64,000 bases of DNA from Streptomyces antimycoticus (GCF_005405925.1 NZ_BJHV01000001.1:2418001-2482000), one strand, 5' to 3'; numbered from the stretch's first letter, positions 1 to 10,340 are shown. Numbers and translations: made by a program. Notes: generated from the sequence alone by a model not told the origin.

Positions 1-1
1 C

Positions 2-1838
2 GGCCGCGCCTGGAACGAGAACGGCGACGGCGGCCGCACCCGCGTCTCGCTGCCCTTCGCGCTGGTCGAGCGCAACGCCAACTGCGTGCACAACGGCCTG
101 CTGAGCTTCCTCTTCGACGACAGCAAGATCTCCCAGGTCCGCTACCAGATCACGCACGAGACGTGCGAGTACTTCCAGTTCGACATGTGGGGCCAGATCG
201 GCGCGACCTACTCCCGGCACACGGTGACCGGAGACACTAACCTGAAGAACGCGTACGCCGCCGAGGTCGCCGACCGCATGCCGACCAAGCCGATCAGCGC
301 GCTGAGCACCGACCACCCGAACGCCGGCATCGACACCAGCGCGTTCGGCAGCGGCATCACCGCCTCGGCACTGAGTACGTACGGCGTGTCCTACGGCGGG
401 GTGAACTACGTCGGCGCGTGTAGAACCCGGCAGGGCGCGTACCCGTACTGCAACCAGATGGTGCTGCCGTCGTACTCGCTGGCCAAGACGATGTTCGCGG
501 GCGTCGTGCTGATGCGGCTGACGCAGGTCTACGGTTCGTCCGTGCCGTCGCAGCTGATCCGCGACTGGGTCGGCGAGGCGGACACCTCCGACTGGACCGG
601 CGTCACGTTCCAGGACACCGCGAACATGGCCACCGGCAACTACTCCTCCAGCGCCTTCGAGGCCGACGAGGCCGGCAGCGGCATGCTGGCGTTCTTCGAC
701 GCCGAGGCGTACGGGCCGAAGATGACCGCCGCGCTGGCCTTCCCGCACTCCGCCGCGCCCGGCACGAAGTGGGTCTACCACTCCTCCGACACCTTCCTGC
801 TGGCCCGGGCGATGCAGAACTACCTGGTGTCCAAGGCCGGCCCCGGCAGCGACATCTACCGCTGGATCCGCGACCAGGTCCTTGTCCCGCTGCACCTGAG
901 CCCGGACGTGCTCACCACCGAGCGCACCGACAACAGCGCCACCGGGCAGCCGTTCGGCGGGTACGGCCTGTTCTACACGCAGGACGACATCGCCAAGGTC
1001 AGCCGGTTCCTCAACGCCGACGGCGGGAAGATCGGCAGCGTGCAGATGCTCGACCCGACGATGCTCGCCGACGCGATGCAGCAGAACCCGGCGAACCGCG
1101 GCATCACCACGACCGCCGACACGACCGGCAAGACCTACCACTACCAGGACGGCCTGTGGGCCCGGCAGTTCACCTCGGCGGACGACCCGGTGTTCACCAG
1201 CCCGGTGCACGTGCCGTTCATGTCCGGCTTCGGCGGCATCACCGCGGCGATGCTGCCCAACGGCGCCACCTACTACTACTTCAGCGACAACAACGAGTTC
1301 GACTGGTCGGCGGCGGCCGCGCAGGCGTACAAGCTGCCCGCCACCGGCGGAGGCGACGGGGCGGCGGGACGTGCACGGCCGGCCAGCTGCTCGGCAACGG
1401 CGGCTTCGAGACCGGGACGGCGTCGCCGTGGACGGCGGGCGACAAGGTCGTGTCCAACCCGGGGAAGTGCCGTACAACGGCACATGGTTCGCCTGGATCG
1501 ACGGCTTCGGCACCACGCACACCGACAAGCTCGCGCAGAAGGTGACGATCCCGGCCGACTGTACCCACGCCCACCTGGCCTTCTACCTGCACATCGACAC
1601 CGCGGAGACGCAAGCCGGCGCCCACGACACGATGACCACCGTCGTGCTGGACTCCTCCGGCACCGCGCATCCGCTGGCCACCTGGTCCAACACCGACGCC
1701 GCGCCCGGCTTCACCTTGCGTACCTTCGACCTGTCGGCGTACGCCGGGAAGACCGTCACGCTGCGCTTCTCCGGGACGGAGGACTCCTCGTTCCAGACGT
1801 CGTTCGTCATCGACGACGCGTCGCTGAGCACCAGCTGA
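2..1838 (+). pseudogene. Secreted serine hydrolase (beta-lactamase fold), 5' cut by window edge, two frameshifts
   Basis: The reading frame is already open at the first bases, so the N-terminus lies outside the window. The protein carries the class C/DD-peptidase-type signature: a Ser-x-x-Lys motif in SYSLAKTMF and a Tyr-x-Ser-like motif in WVYHSSDTF, followed by the GGYGLFYT region typical of beta-lactamase-family serine hydrolases. After a Gly-rich linker near 1360 comes a secreted-enzyme accessory domain (NGGFETG, AWIDGFGTTHTD, TVTLRFSGTEDSSFQTSFVIDD) ending in a stop at 1836. The frame changes near 1360 (a G-rich run) and again near 1465, so the accessory domain can only be read by joining three frames. 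Either the gene is broken or two bases are miscalled. Substrate is unknown. Confidence 0.75.
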
Positions 1839-2312
1839 GCACCCCCTCGCGTACCTGCTGGGCCGCCGGCACGGCCCCCGCCGTCACAGGCGCCCCGCCT
1901 CCGGGCGTCCGGGGCGGGGGCCGCGCCGGCCCCGTAGCGCTGCACGACGTACGCCCGCAGCTCGTGCACCAGCACCCTCGACATCGATTGCGTCATGGCA
2001 ACACCGCAGTATCGGCCGGTGCAGGGGAGAACGGCGCCGGGTGTCTCCCAGCAACGGAAAATTCCGCTGCTCAACTCCTGCCGGTACCCCCGGCGAGATG
2101 GAAGGACACAGGGCGGCCAGCGGCACCGTGACGTCACGTTCGACGTCACCCGTGGCCAGAAGGACCTCCAAGGCCGGGCAGATCACCCGCGGTTGACGTC
2201 CCCCGCTGGCGACTCATGGGAGGGGGCCCGGCATCTGCCCGGCTCCCTCCCACGTTTCTCTGCCGTCAAGAGCTGTCTGCCCGCCTTGCCGAGGGGTGGG
2301 GGTCCCCGCAAT
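1839..2312. other. Gene-free stretch
   Basis: Nothing coding is convincing here. The long overlapping frames are high-GC shadows with arginine- and proline-rich translations. It separates the hydrolase from the convergent hypothetical gene. Confidence 0.5.
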
Positions 2313-3083
2313 TCACACGCCGGTCCCGCTCCTGATCCGCGCCTTCTCGAACTCGGACACTGGGTCGCCTCCGACGTTCCAGGGCCAGGCCGTGACCGTA
2401 CCGTTGATCGCCTCGAAGACCGGACGGGCCTCGCCGCGCCGCTCGGCGGCCACCAGCGCGTAGGCCAGCAGGTTCAGGTCGGCGAGGGCCGCCGCGTGGT
2501 GGAAGAACCCGGGCCGGGCCCAGGAGTGTGCCGCACGGTCGAGGGCCTGGGCGGCCGATGCGTGGGACCAGTGGTTGCGTGCCATCAGCGCCTCGACTCC
2601 GCCCAGGGCGAGGACGGAGTGGTACTGCAGAACCTGGGCGGTGAGCTCGGTGGCCGCGCAGGGCGCGTCCGCGGGTGTGCGGGCGCGGACCGCGTCGACG
2701 AAGTCCAGTACCTGGATGCGCGATCCCATCTCCTCCGGCCCCAGATGGCGCAGCATGCTGAGGTACGCCTCGCGGTTCCAGCGGTCGCGGGTCAGTACCT
2801 CGTTCCACACGCCGAACACCTCCGGCTGACTGCGGCGCTCCAGCCGTGACAGACCCAACAGGACTACCCAGGGAGTGGGGTCCTCCGGCGCCAGTTCGGC
2901 GGCGCGCAGACAGCTGTCGGCGATGCCGGCCGCGTCCTCCAGACGCCCCCGGGAGCGTCCGCGTTCGAGCTGTGTCCATGCGGAGAGGACGAGCGCGCTC
3001 GCGTTGCGCGGCTCACGAGTGGCCCAGGCACGGGGCCCGGCGCGGCGCAGGGCCTCCGGACGTGCCGACGGTCGCGACGTCAT
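2313..3083 (-). CDS. Conserved hypothetical protein, TPR-like
   Basis: The product has the helical, alanine- and leucine-rich pattern of tetratricopeptide-type proteins. Blocks such as NASALVLSAWTQLERG, LAPEDPTPWVVLLGLSRL, NREAYLSMLRHLGPEE and FFHHAAALADLNLLAYAL look like helix pairs. I recognise the overall pattern from uncharacterised Streptomyces proteins, but no function is known to me. I chose the ATG at 3083. The frame stays open to a GTG at 3140, but the added residues look non-coding and neither start has a clear ribosome binding site. A shortened N-terminus is possible. Confidence 0.6.
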   Translation of the reverse strand: MTSRPSARPEALRRAGPRAWATREPRNASALVLSAWTQLERGRSRGRLEDAAGIADSCLRAAELAPEDPTPWVVLLGLSRLERRSQPEVFGVWNEVLTRDRWNREAYLSMLRHLGPEEMGSRIQVLDFVDAVRARTPADAPCAATELTAQVLQYHSVLALGGVEALMARNHWSHASAAQALDRAAHSWARPGFFHHAAALADLNLLAYALVAAERRGEARPVFEAINGTVTAWPWNVGGDPVSEFEKARIRSGTGV

Positions 3084-4029
3084 CGTGTCCGGTGGGAGGC
3101 CTGGCCAGCCACCAGCCACCACCAGCCACAGCGACGTCACCTACGCATTCCACGCGGCGTGCAGCGGGTCGGCGGGGTCTGAGCGCGGGGGTGATCCGGC
3201 CGTACGTCATGGCGGCCGGTGACTCTCAGTCCGGCCTCGTCGAACACTCGAGCACCCCGGTCCGAGAGCGGAGACCGAGGTGCTCGGCGAGGCCGGACAG
3301 GATCAGCCATCCCTCACCGCCGGGCTCGAGATGCGCGGCGAGACCGTCCGATGCAGCAGGCATCTGGATCTTGGGCGGCCAGGACTGCGGCCGCGCCTTG
3401 GTCGGGGGCTGCGCTTCCGGCGTCGAAGCCCTCGCCGCGGGTCCAGATCTTGACAGCCGCTCCCCAAGGCCGGCGACCCGAGTCCGTCTCATGCCTCTTG
3501 ACGTCGATCGCAGCGGCTTGGCCGTGTGGAGGGCGGCGGCGTGATGGTGCGGTCCTGATCGCCACCTCGGCCGTCGCCGCCGTCCTGTGGAACGGGGTCG
3601 GATTGCGCCCGCCCGCAGCACAGCCCGGACGGCGCGCTCATCGGCACCGGCCGCGGATCCAGCGCCCGCCGCAGCACCGCTTCCGACCCTGAAGGCCAGG
3701 TCGACGCAACCTCTGCCCGCGTGGGTGACGTGGCCCAGGCGCCGCCCATCAGCCGTGTCGTGAGCGCTCACGCCCCGGTCGCCGTCGCCACGTCATGACA
3801 GGCACATGTTGCGGCCCGCGAGGTGCTGCGCCAGTCGTCTCGGGCTGGCAGCTGATGCGGGATATCGCCGCATGGTGGGACGCACCGGGGCCACTGTCCC
3901 ATGCCTGCCCGGTCGGGTCAGGCCTGCCAGGCATACCTCCAGCTCTCCTTGGCCTGTCGGCCGTCGGGTCGGCGTGCGGTCACGCCTCGCGTCGTGGTGA
4001 GGACCGTTGTCTGTAGTCGTCGCTGCAGT
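3084..4029. other. Long stretch without a recognisable gene
   Basis: Several frames are open on both strands, but their translations are arginine-, proline- and alanine-rich and resemble no family I know. It may be a decayed insertion sequence or plain intergenic DNA; no inverted repeats or conserved motifs stood out. Confidence 0.4.
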
Positions 4030-4926
4030 TCATAGGCGGGCGGCGACCTGTGACCCGTACCGCTCGACACAAAAGCGTGACAACCCGGCCGCGAATGCCT
4101 CGATGCTGCGCAGCGCATAGTGGCCGGCGTCCCACGCCGCGTGCAGGTGGATCTGCAGCGGTTCGCCCGTGCTGTCGAGGATCAGCAGCGGGTGCAGGTC
4201 GAAGCGGGGATCGTCGGAGACCACCGCGACACCATGGCCCGAAGCCGCCATGGCCTGTGCGACGTGCGGGGTGTCGCATTCGAGCATGATGTCGTACAGG
4301 GCGTCCGCATCCTGCACGGCATGGTCCAGGATGCGGCGGGTGCCGTGCGCCGAGGTGAGGACGATGAGGGGCTCCGCGGCAAGTTCCCTGATGGTGACGC
4401 GGTCCCGGTCCGCCCAGGCATGGTCGGCACGGACGTAGGCCCACAGCGGCAGTCGGGCCACCGGGAGCCCGGCGAAACGGCGCCTCGAAGGTGCCGAGGA
4501 GATGGCCACATCGGCGCCCCCCGCAAGGGCCTGGTACGCATGTGCCGGACTCTCCGCCTGCACGGTGACGAGCGGATCCTCCGGCCCCCAGGTGGCCAGG
4601 AACGGCGCGATCACGTCGGTGATGGTGGTGGGCGGCGCCGCCACGGTGATCCGCATGACACAACCGGCAGCCAGCGCACCGACTGCGGCCTCGGCGGTGT
4701 CCGCGCGGGCGACCAGGTCGCGGGCCAGGGGAAGGAAGCGCCGGCCGGCCGCCGTCAGGACCATCTGCTTGCCGCCGCGGTCGAAGAGCCTCAGCCCCAA
4801 GGTCCCTTCCAGGCCGCGCAGTTGGCGCGACAGCGAGGGCTGGGCGACGCGGACCACCTCGGCAGCCTTGGTGACGGAACCGGTCTCCACGATGGTCAGG
4901 AAGTAGCGCAGCACTCGGAGTTCCAT
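4030..4926 (-). CDS. LysR-family transcriptional regulator
   Basis: This is a full-length 298-aa LysR regulator. Residues 1-60 are the winged helix (ELRVLRYFLTIVETGSVTKA, then QPSLSRQLRGLEGTLGLRLFD) and the rest is the effector-binding domain. The ATG at 4926 follows an AAGGA-type ribosome binding site. It is divergent from the nitrilase/permease operon, with a palindrome in between (4967-4983), the classical LysR arrangement. It therefore probably controls that operon, with the substrate or product of the nitrilase as co-inducer; this is inference from layout. Confidence 0.9.
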   Translation of the reverse strand: MELRVLRYFLTIVETGSVTKAAEVVRVAQPSLSRQLRGLEGTLGLRLFDRGGKQMVLTAAGRRFLPLARDLVARADTAEAAVGALAAGCVMRITVAAPPTTITDVIAPFLATWGPEDPLVTVQAESPAHAYQALAGGADVAISSAPSRRRFAGLPVARLPLWAYVRADHAWADRDRVTIRELAAEPLIVLTSAHGTRRILDHAVQDADALYDIMLECDTPHVAQAMAASGHGVAVVSDDPRFDLHPLLILDSTGEPLQIHLHAAWDAGHYALRSIEAFAAGLSRFCVERYGSQVAARL

Positions 4927-4966
4927 GGCGGTGATCCTTCGGGAGACGGAGGGGGCATGACACCTT

Positions 4967-4983
4967 CATGCCTCGAAGGCATG
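4967..4983. promoter_or_regulatory. Candidate LysR operator
   Basis: The sequence CATGCC-TCGAA-GGCATG is a perfect 6-bp inverted repeat around 5 bp and contains the T-N11-A pattern of LysR boxes. It lies about 40 bp from the lysR start and about 135 bp from the nitrilase start. Confidence 0.6.
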
Positions 4984-5117
4984 GTAGTCACCCCTGCCAA
5001 GTATTTGAGGCTATGGCTGACTGGCCGCATTCTTGTCCCACCGGAATTTGCGGTTATCGACACCCGAATCTCCGTCGACTTCTCCTACAACAATCCTTTC
5101 GATTGGCTGGTTCCCGC

Positions 5118-5996
5118 ATGGCCCGCCCCCTGCCCCTGATCCTCGCCCAGGCGCCTGGTCGCCCGGCCGACGACCTCGCAGGCTTTGCCACCGACGTGGA
5201 GCGGCGCGTGAAACTGCACGCACCCGGCGCCCTCGTCGTCTACCCCGAACTGCACCTCGGCGAGAGCGCCCCCGGCGTCCCGGCCGCCCCGGAGGAGGGG
5301 GCCGAGCCGCTCGACGGCAAACGCGATGCGGCCCTCGCCGAGCTCGCGGGTGATCTGGGCATCTGGCTGGTACCCGGCAGCGTCTACGAGCGAGGCACCG
5401 GCGACCGCGTCCACAACACGACACCGGTCTATTCACCACAGGGTGAGCGCCTCGCCGCGTACCGCAAGATCTGCCCGTGGCGCCCGTACGAGACGACCAC
5501 GCCCGGCAACCGGTTCGAGGTCGTCGACCTCGCCGGGGTCGGCCGCATCGGACTGTCCATCTGCTACGACACCTGGTTCCCGGAGATCTCCCGCCATCTG
5601 GCCTGGATGGGCGCAGAGCTGATCGTCAACGTGGTCCGCACGTCGACGAGCGACCGCGCGCAGGAAGTCGTCCTCAACCGCGCCAACGCCATCACCAATC
5701 AGGTCTTCGTCGCCAGCGTCAATTCCGCTGCCCCATCCGGGACCGGCCGCAGCCTCGTCATCGATCCACAGGGCACAGTGCGCGCCGAAACCGTCGATGC
5801 CGGCAACTCCACCCTCACCGACGTGATCGACCTCGACGAGGTCAGCAACGTCCGCCACTACGGCACCGCCGGCCTCAACCGGATCTGGGACCAATTCCGC
5901 CCCGGCGACCCAGCCCTCGAACTCCCGCTCTACGGGGGCCGCATCGACCCCGCCACCTGGAACCCCGCCCACACCACCGAGGAGCCACCACGATGA
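5118..5996 (+). CDS. Carbon-nitrogen hydrolase (nitrilase superfamily)
   Basis: The 292-aa product has the Glu-Lys-Cys triad of the nitrilase superfamily: Glu in VVYPELHLGE, Lys in AAYRKICPW and Cys in LSICYDTWFPE. Such enzymes hydrolyse nitriles, amides or N-carbamoyl groups in the cytoplasm; the exact substrate cannot be read from sequence. I start it at the ATG at 5118 (MARPLPLILAQAPG), where the family fold begins. The frame extends upstream to 4968, but those residues look non-coding and would cross the LysR operator. The stop overlaps the permease start (ATGA), so the two are translationally coupled. Confidence 0.88.
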   Translation: MARPLPLILAQAPGRPADDLAGFATDVERRVKLHAPGALVVYPELHLGESAPGVPAAPEEGAEPLDGKRDAALAELAGDLGIWLVPGSVYERGTGDRVHNTTPVYSPQGERLAAYRKICPWRPYETTTPGNRFEVVDLAGVGRIGLSICYDTWFPEISRHLAWMGAELIVNVVRTSTSDRAQEVVLNRANAITNQVFVASVNSAAPSGTGRSLVIDPQGTVRAETVDAGNSTLTDVIDLDEVSNVRHYGTAGLNRIWDQFRPGDPALELPLYGGRIDPATWNPAHTTEEPPR

Positions 5997-7363
5997 ACAG
6001 CGAGACCACGGGGAACACCATGAGACTGAAGGGAGACCTGAGCCTCCTCTCCGTCGTCCTGTTCGGCCTGGCCTACATCTCCCCCGGCATCGTCGTCACG
6101 ATCTTCGGCGTGGTCACCGCCACCAGCGGCGGCGCGGCCCCGACCGCGTTCGCCATCGCCACCCTCGCGATGCTGCTCACCGGGCTGAGTTACGCGAAGA
6201 TGGCACGCGCCGTGCCCGGCGCGGGGTCGGTCTACACCTACGCCCGCAAGATGCTCGACAGCCGCATCGGTTTCCTGTCCGGCTGGGCGATGCTGCTCGA
6301 CTACTTCTTCATCCCGATGGTGGGCTGGTTGATCACGGCGATCTACTTCAACGCCCAGTTCCCTGAGATACCCAAGTGGGTCTGGCTGATCGTCTCGGTG
6401 GGCATCACCACCGCCATCAACGTCTTCGGCATGAAGCTCGCGGACCGCGTCAACAAGGTCCTGATGTTCATCGCTCTGGGGTCGCTGGTCCTCTTCGCCA
6501 CCCTGTGTGTCGTCTTCCTCGGCAAGCACGGCTCCTCCGCTCCCGCCACGGACGCCCTGTGGAACTCCGGGACTTCGATCGGCGCGGTCACTGCGGCCGC
6601 TGCCATCGCCGCGTACTCCTTCCTCGGCTTCGACGCCGTCTCCACGCTGGGTGAGGAGGCCAGGGGCGGGGCGAGGACGATCGGCCGCGGCATCATCGGC
6701 TGCGTCATTGCCGCCGGAGCGATCTTCATCGTGCTGTCCTTCGTGATGCAACTGGTCCACCCCGGCGCGACGTTCGCCGACGTCGACGCGGCCGCCTACC
6801 ACCTGAAGGTCCAGGTCGGCGGCGAGACGTACGCCGAGATCATCAACTTCGTCACCATCGCCGGATCCATCGCCTCCTGCATCGCCCTGCAAGCCTCCGC
6901 CGCCCGCCTCATGTACGTCATGGGACGCGACGGCGCACTGCCCAAGGCCGTCTTCGGCAAACTGTCGGGGAAGACCGGCACGCCCGTCTTGAACCTGCTG
7001 CTGACCGCGGCCGCAGGTGTCATCGCCATAAAACTCGACCTGACCACAGCCACCTCATTCATCAACTTCGGCGCCTTCCTCGGCTTCACCCTGGTGAACG
7101 TCTGCGTGATCGCCCACCTGGTCCAAGAGCGCAGACACGGCCGCACCCGCAACCTCTTCTCGTACCTGGTGATGCCGGCCATCGGCGCCGGCGTTTCCCT
7201 CTACCTGCTCACAAAGCTCGGTCACGTCGCACTCCAGATCGGCGGCGTCTGGCTGGCGATCGGCGTCGTCTACCTGGCCGTCCTGACCAAGGGCTTCCGT
7301 CGGCCCGCACCTGAGATGACCTTCGACGACGACACCGCGGCCACGGACGCTGTCGCCGCGTAG
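5993..7363 (+). CDS. APC-superfamily amino acid/polyamine permease
   Basis: The 456-aa protein has about 12 hydrophobic segments and the APC signatures GLAYISPGIVVTIFG in helix 1 and GFDAVSTLGEEARGG around helix 6. It resembles putrescine/amino-acid importers of the PuuP type. It overlaps the nitrilase stop by 4 bp, so it probably imports the compound, or a precursor of it, that the nitrilase cleaves. Control by the divergent LysR is inferred. Confidence 0.9.
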   Translation: MNSETTGNTMRLKGDLSLLSVVLFGLAYISPGIVVTIFGVVTATSGGAAPTAFAIATLAMLLTGLSYAKMARAVPGAGSVYTYARKMLDSRIGFLSGWAMLLDYFFIPMVGWLITAIYFNAQFPEIPKWVWLIVSVGITTAINVFGMKLADRVNKVLMFIALGSLVLFATLCVVFLGKHGSSAPATDALWNSGTSIGAVTAAAAIAAYSFLGFDAVSTLGEEARGGARTIGRGIIGCVIAAGAIFIVLSFVMQLVHPGATFADVDAAAYHLKVQVGGETYAEIINFVTIAGSIASCIALQASAARLMYVMGRDGALPKAVFGKLSGKTGTPVLNLLLTAAAGVIAIKLDLTTATSFINFGAFLGFTLVNVCVIAHLVQERRHGRTRNLFSYLVMPAIGAGVSLYLLTKLGHVALQIGGVWLAIGVVYLAVLTKGFRRPAPEMTFDDDTAATDAVAA

Positions 7364-7390
7364 CTCCCCTCCCGATGCGAGGAGACGAGG

Positions 7391-7889
7391 ATGCCCCCGA
7401 CAACTGCTGAACTGGTGCACGACCGGAGCCTCGGAGACCTGCTGATCCACCGTGATGTGGTCCTCGACGGACTCGATGCTCCGCAGCGCGCCGCCCGTAC
7501 CGTCCTGGCCGACATCCTGGACGGCAAGGCGGAGGATCAGCTCTTCGACGCCATGCTGGTGGCCAGCGAACTCATCGCCAACGTCATCCAGCACAGCAGC
7601 GGTGCGGTCCATAAGGGGTGAGGTCTACGAGTTCGGTGCGGCGTTGGGCGTCGTTGACCCCGGGGCCGACATCACCGCCGTCCCTGTCCGACCTCCGAAC
7701 TCATCGGTTGACGAAGGGACGGCGGCTGCAAGCGGGCGGGGCCTGTTCATCGTGGACAGCCTCGCCGGCCATGTGGCGCGGATTCTGCAGGGCGCGGTGG
7801 GAATCCCGGAGACGGGCGGGATGTACCGCGTGGCGATCGAGGACGTCAGCGCCTGGACCATGGGCGACTTCAGCTACTCCGACCACTGA
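7391..7889 (+). pseudogene. Anti-sigma-type ATP-binding protein (HATPase_c), one frameshift
   Basis: The N-terminal part (from the ATG at 7391) holds the N-box ASELIANVIQHSSG of RsbW/SpoIIAB-like ATPases. It then stops at 7621 just after a GGGG run. The next frame continues with EVYEFGAALGVVDPGAD and the G-box SGRGLFIVDSLAGH to a stop at 7889. One base change near 7612 would restore a roughly 165-aa protein. It lies 27 bp after the permease and may be cotranscribed. Such proteins usually sequester sigma factors or antagonists. Confidence 0.75.
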
Positions 7890-7923
7890 CCCACCATCGC
7901 GCCGAGAAACCCTCGGGACGCGT

Positions 7924-7961
7924 GTGAGGGTCCGACCGGCGCATCCCGGTCGGACCCTCAC
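7924..7961. terminator. Bidirectional terminator hairpin
   Basis: A perfect 16-bp stem (GTGAGGGTCCGACCGG and its complement) closes a 6-nt loop between two convergent genes. There is no T run, which is usual in this group. Confidence 0.85.
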
Positions 7962-7996
7962 CGCTGATCTGGTGGCGGCTCGCGCCTGCCCGTCGG

Positions 7997-8308
7997 TCAG
8001 ACGGCCGCAGGGGCGCCGAGCATCGCGGAAGCCTGTTGCGACGGGTCGAGGACGCGCGCGGGCGCGGCGGCCTGGGGAAGGCCGCGGCAGGTGAAGCCGA
8101 GCTGGGTCATGGCCCGGAGGACTTCGCCGGCGCTGAAATCGCGGCGGTCCTGGCGCGTGATGACCTGGCCGACCTGCTTGACGGGGTAGGTGCGGCGGCC
8201 GATGATCACAGACTCTCCGGTGACCTGTTCGGGCTTGACGCTCTTCATGGATTCCAGGACGCCGCTTTTGGTGAGGTCGAACGGGAAGCGGGCGATGACA
8301 CAGCGCAT
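7997..8308 (-). CDS. Small conserved protein of the cold-shock island
   Basis: This 103-aa protein begins MRCVIARFPFDLTKSGVLES and contains GESVIIGRRTYPVKQVGQVI and RRDFSAGEVLRAMTQLGF. I know the pattern from uncharacterised Streptomyces proteins encoded next to DEAD-box helicase and cold-shock genes. No catalytic motif is visible. It is downstream of the CBS gene on the same strand, with a 53-bp gap, and is followed by a strong terminator. Confidence 0.75.
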   Translation of the reverse strand: MRCVIARFPFDLTKSGVLESMKSVKPEQVTGESVIIGRRTYPVKQVGQVITRQDRRDFSAGEVLRAMTQLGFTCRGLPQAAAPARVLDPSQQASAMLGAPAAV

Positions 8309-8361
8309 GATGCCTCACAAGGAGAAGAACGAATAGGGATGGTTGTGCCGCGTGAGGTCGT

Positions 8362-8766
8362 TCAGCGGCCGAGGGCGAGGACGCCCGGAGCGCTGCCTTG
8401 TTTGTCGACGACAGGCAGGGCATCGTGCTGGCGGTAGCGCATCGCGTGTTCGGCTTCGGTCATCGTGGTCACGGGCGAGGTGAACGGCCCTCGGTCGCCG
8501 AGGATGTCGCGCAGCTGGACCCGGTCCGTGTACGTGGACCTGTCGCGGACTGCGGCGAGCTGGACCTGGGTGACCAGTCCGGTGCACAGGCCGTCGTTGT
8601 CGCAGACGAGCAGATGCCCGGTGCGGGCGCTTGCCATGAGGGACAGGGCGACCTCGATGGTCATGTCGTCGCAGACCTGCGGTCCGGGTGTGTCCATGGC
8701 GTCGGCCTCCGTCCTGAGCGCGGGGGTGGCATTCGCCGAGCGGGGCCGCATCTGAACCAGCGTCAA
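8362..8766 (-). CDS. CBS-domain protein
   Basis: The product has two CBS motifs: PQVCDDMTIEVALSLMASARTGHLLV (first) and FTSPVTTMTEAEHAMRYRQHDALPVVD (second). CBS pairs bind adenosyl ligands and act as energy sensors. I chose the TTG at 8766 because an AGGAGG sequence sits 6 bp upstream of it. The frame continues to 8829 but without a ribosome binding site, and would run nearly to the helicase stop. Length is 134 aa, typical for single-pair CBS proteins. Same strand as the helicase, gap about 46 bp. Confidence 0.82.
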   Translation of the reverse strand: MTLVQMRPRSANATPALRTEADAMDTPGPQVCDDMTIEVALSLMASARTGHLLVCDNDGLCTGLVTQVQLAAVRDRSTYTDRVQLRDILGDRGPFTSPVTTMTEAEHAMRYRQHDALPVVDKQGSAPGVLALGR

Positions 8767-8812
8767 AACGTACCTCCTACAGAGATGGGTCAGTTTTCTG
8801 ATCACGAAGGTC

Positions 8813-10330
8813 CTAGGCCGCCTTCGCATCGAAGGAGGACTGCCGCACGGTCACGCGCCGGGCAGCCGAAGCGGGGCTGCGTCGGCCGCGTGAGGCCGCG
8901 CTGCGCTTACGCCGCTCGGCCACCGGCGCGGTGATCGTCACGGGGATGCCGGAGGGGGTCTGGGCACCGGTGATCTGGCTGAGCGCCGCTTCGCCGGAGC
9001 GGACCTGGGTGGTCTGGGGCACGATGCCGGCGGCCGTCATGAGGCGGGTCATGTCGCGGCGCTGGTTGGGGGTGACCAGGGTGACGACGGTGCCGGTCTC
9101 GCCGGCCCGCGCGGTACGGCCACCGCGGTGGAGGTAGTCCTTGTGGTCGGTCGGCGGGTCGACGTTGACGACGAGGTCGAGGTTGTCGACGTGGATGCCG
9201 CGCGCCGCGACGTTCGTCGCCACGAGCACGGTGACGTGCCCGGTCTTGAACTGGGCCAGGGTCCGGGTGCGCTGCGGCTGCGACTTCCCGCCATGCAGGG
9301 CGGCGGCCCGGACACCGCTGTTCAGCAAATCCTGCGTCAGCCGGTCGACGGCGTGCTTGGTGTCCAGGAACATGATCACCCGGCCCTCGCGCGCCGCGAT
9401 CTCCGTCGTCGTCCGGTGCTTGTCGGCGCCGTGGACGTGCAGCACGTGGTGCTCCATCGTGGTGACCGCGCCTGCGGACGGGTCAACGGAGTGGACGACC
9501 GGGTCCGTGAGGTAGCGGCGGACCAGGCGGTCGACGTTGCGGTCGAGCGTGGCGGAGAACAGCATCCGCTGGCCCTCGGGGCGTACCTGGTCCAGGAGTG
9601 CGGTGACCTGGGGCATGAAGCCCATGTCGGCCATCTGATCGGCCTCGTCCAGGACGGTGATCGCGACCTGGTTCAGCCGGCAGTCACCCCGGTTGATGAG
9701 GTCCTTGAGGCGGCCCGGCGTAGCGACGACGACCTCGGCGCCACCGCGCAGCGCACTGGCCTGACGGCCGATCGACATTCCGCCGACGACGGTGGCAAGC
9801 CGCAGCTTCACCGAGCGGGCGTAGGGGGTGAGTGCGTCGGTCACCTGCTGGGCCAGCTCACGCGTCGGCACGAGGATCAGGGCCAGCGGCTGGCGGGGCT
9901 CGGCGCGCTGTCCGACGGTGCGGGCCAGCAGGGCCAGGCCGAAGGCAAGGGTCTTGCCGGAGCCGGTGCGTCCGCGACCGAGGACGTCGCGGCCCGCGAG
10001 GGTGTTGGGCAGGGTCGCGCCCTGGATCGGGAACGGGACGTTCACGTCTTGTGCGGTGAGCGCGGCCAGCAACTGCTCGGGCAGGTCGAGGTCGGCGAAC
10101 GCCTCGACGGCAGGCAGCGCGGGAGTGATCGTCTTCGGCAGGGCGAACTCGCCCTGGGCCGCTGCGGGCCGCCGGCCGTGGCCGCCCGAGCGGCGCGGAC
10201 CCCCTGAACGGCTCGGGGCGGGCGAGCCGAAACGGCTACCCCGGCCCGAACCGGCGCCGGAGCGGAAAGCGGGGCCGTCGGTACGGGTGCGGGTACGGGA
10301 GGAGCGGCCGTTCGTACGGGCGGGGTTCAT
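8813..10330 (-). CDS. DEAD-box ATP-dependent RNA helicase
   Basis: All core helicase motifs are present: Q motif (PFPIQGATLP), Walker A (GRTGSGKT), Ia (PTRELAQQV), TPGRLKD, the DEAD box (VLDEADQMADMGF), SAT (LFSATLD), RGIHVDNLD and motif VI (HRGGRTARAG). Basic, Arg/Gly/Ser-rich tails flank the core, typical of RNA chaperone helicases. The ATG at 10330 has an AAGGAAGG ribosome binding site 6 bp upstream. That site lies beside and partly inside a 9-bp inverted repeat (10341-10363), so translation may respond to temperature. Its place beside a cold-shock gene supports a role in RNA unfolding at low temperature. Confidence 0.95.
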   Translation of the reverse strand: MNPARTNGRSSRTRTRTDGPAFRSGAGSGRGSRFGSPAPSRSGGPRRSGGHGRRPAAAQGEFALPKTITPALPAVEAFADLDLPEQLLAALTAQDVNVPFPIQGATLPNTLAGRDVLGRGRTGSGKTLAFGLALLARTVGQRAEPRQPLALILVPTRELAQQVTDALTPYARSVKLRLATVVGGMSIGRQASALRGGAEVVVATPGRLKDLINRGDCRLNQVAITVLDEADQMADMGFMPQVTALLDQVRPEGQRMLFSATLDRNVDRLVRRYLTDPVVHSVDPSAGAVTTMEHHVLHVHGADKHRTTTEIAAREGRVIMFLDTKHAVDRLTQDLLNSGVRAAALHGGKSQPQRTRTLAQFKTGHVTVLVATNVAARGIHVDNLDLVVNVDPPTDHKDYLHRGGRTARAGETGTVVTLVTPNQRRDMTRLMTAAGIVPQTTQVRSGEAALSQITGAQTPSGIPVTITAPVAERRKRSAASRGRRSPASAARRVTVRQSSFDAKAA

Positions 10331-10340
10331 TGAGAACCTT

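Noticed and set aside
3226..3771. A 181-aa minus-strand frame
   Set aside because: Composition is that of a GC-rich shadow and no motif is present.
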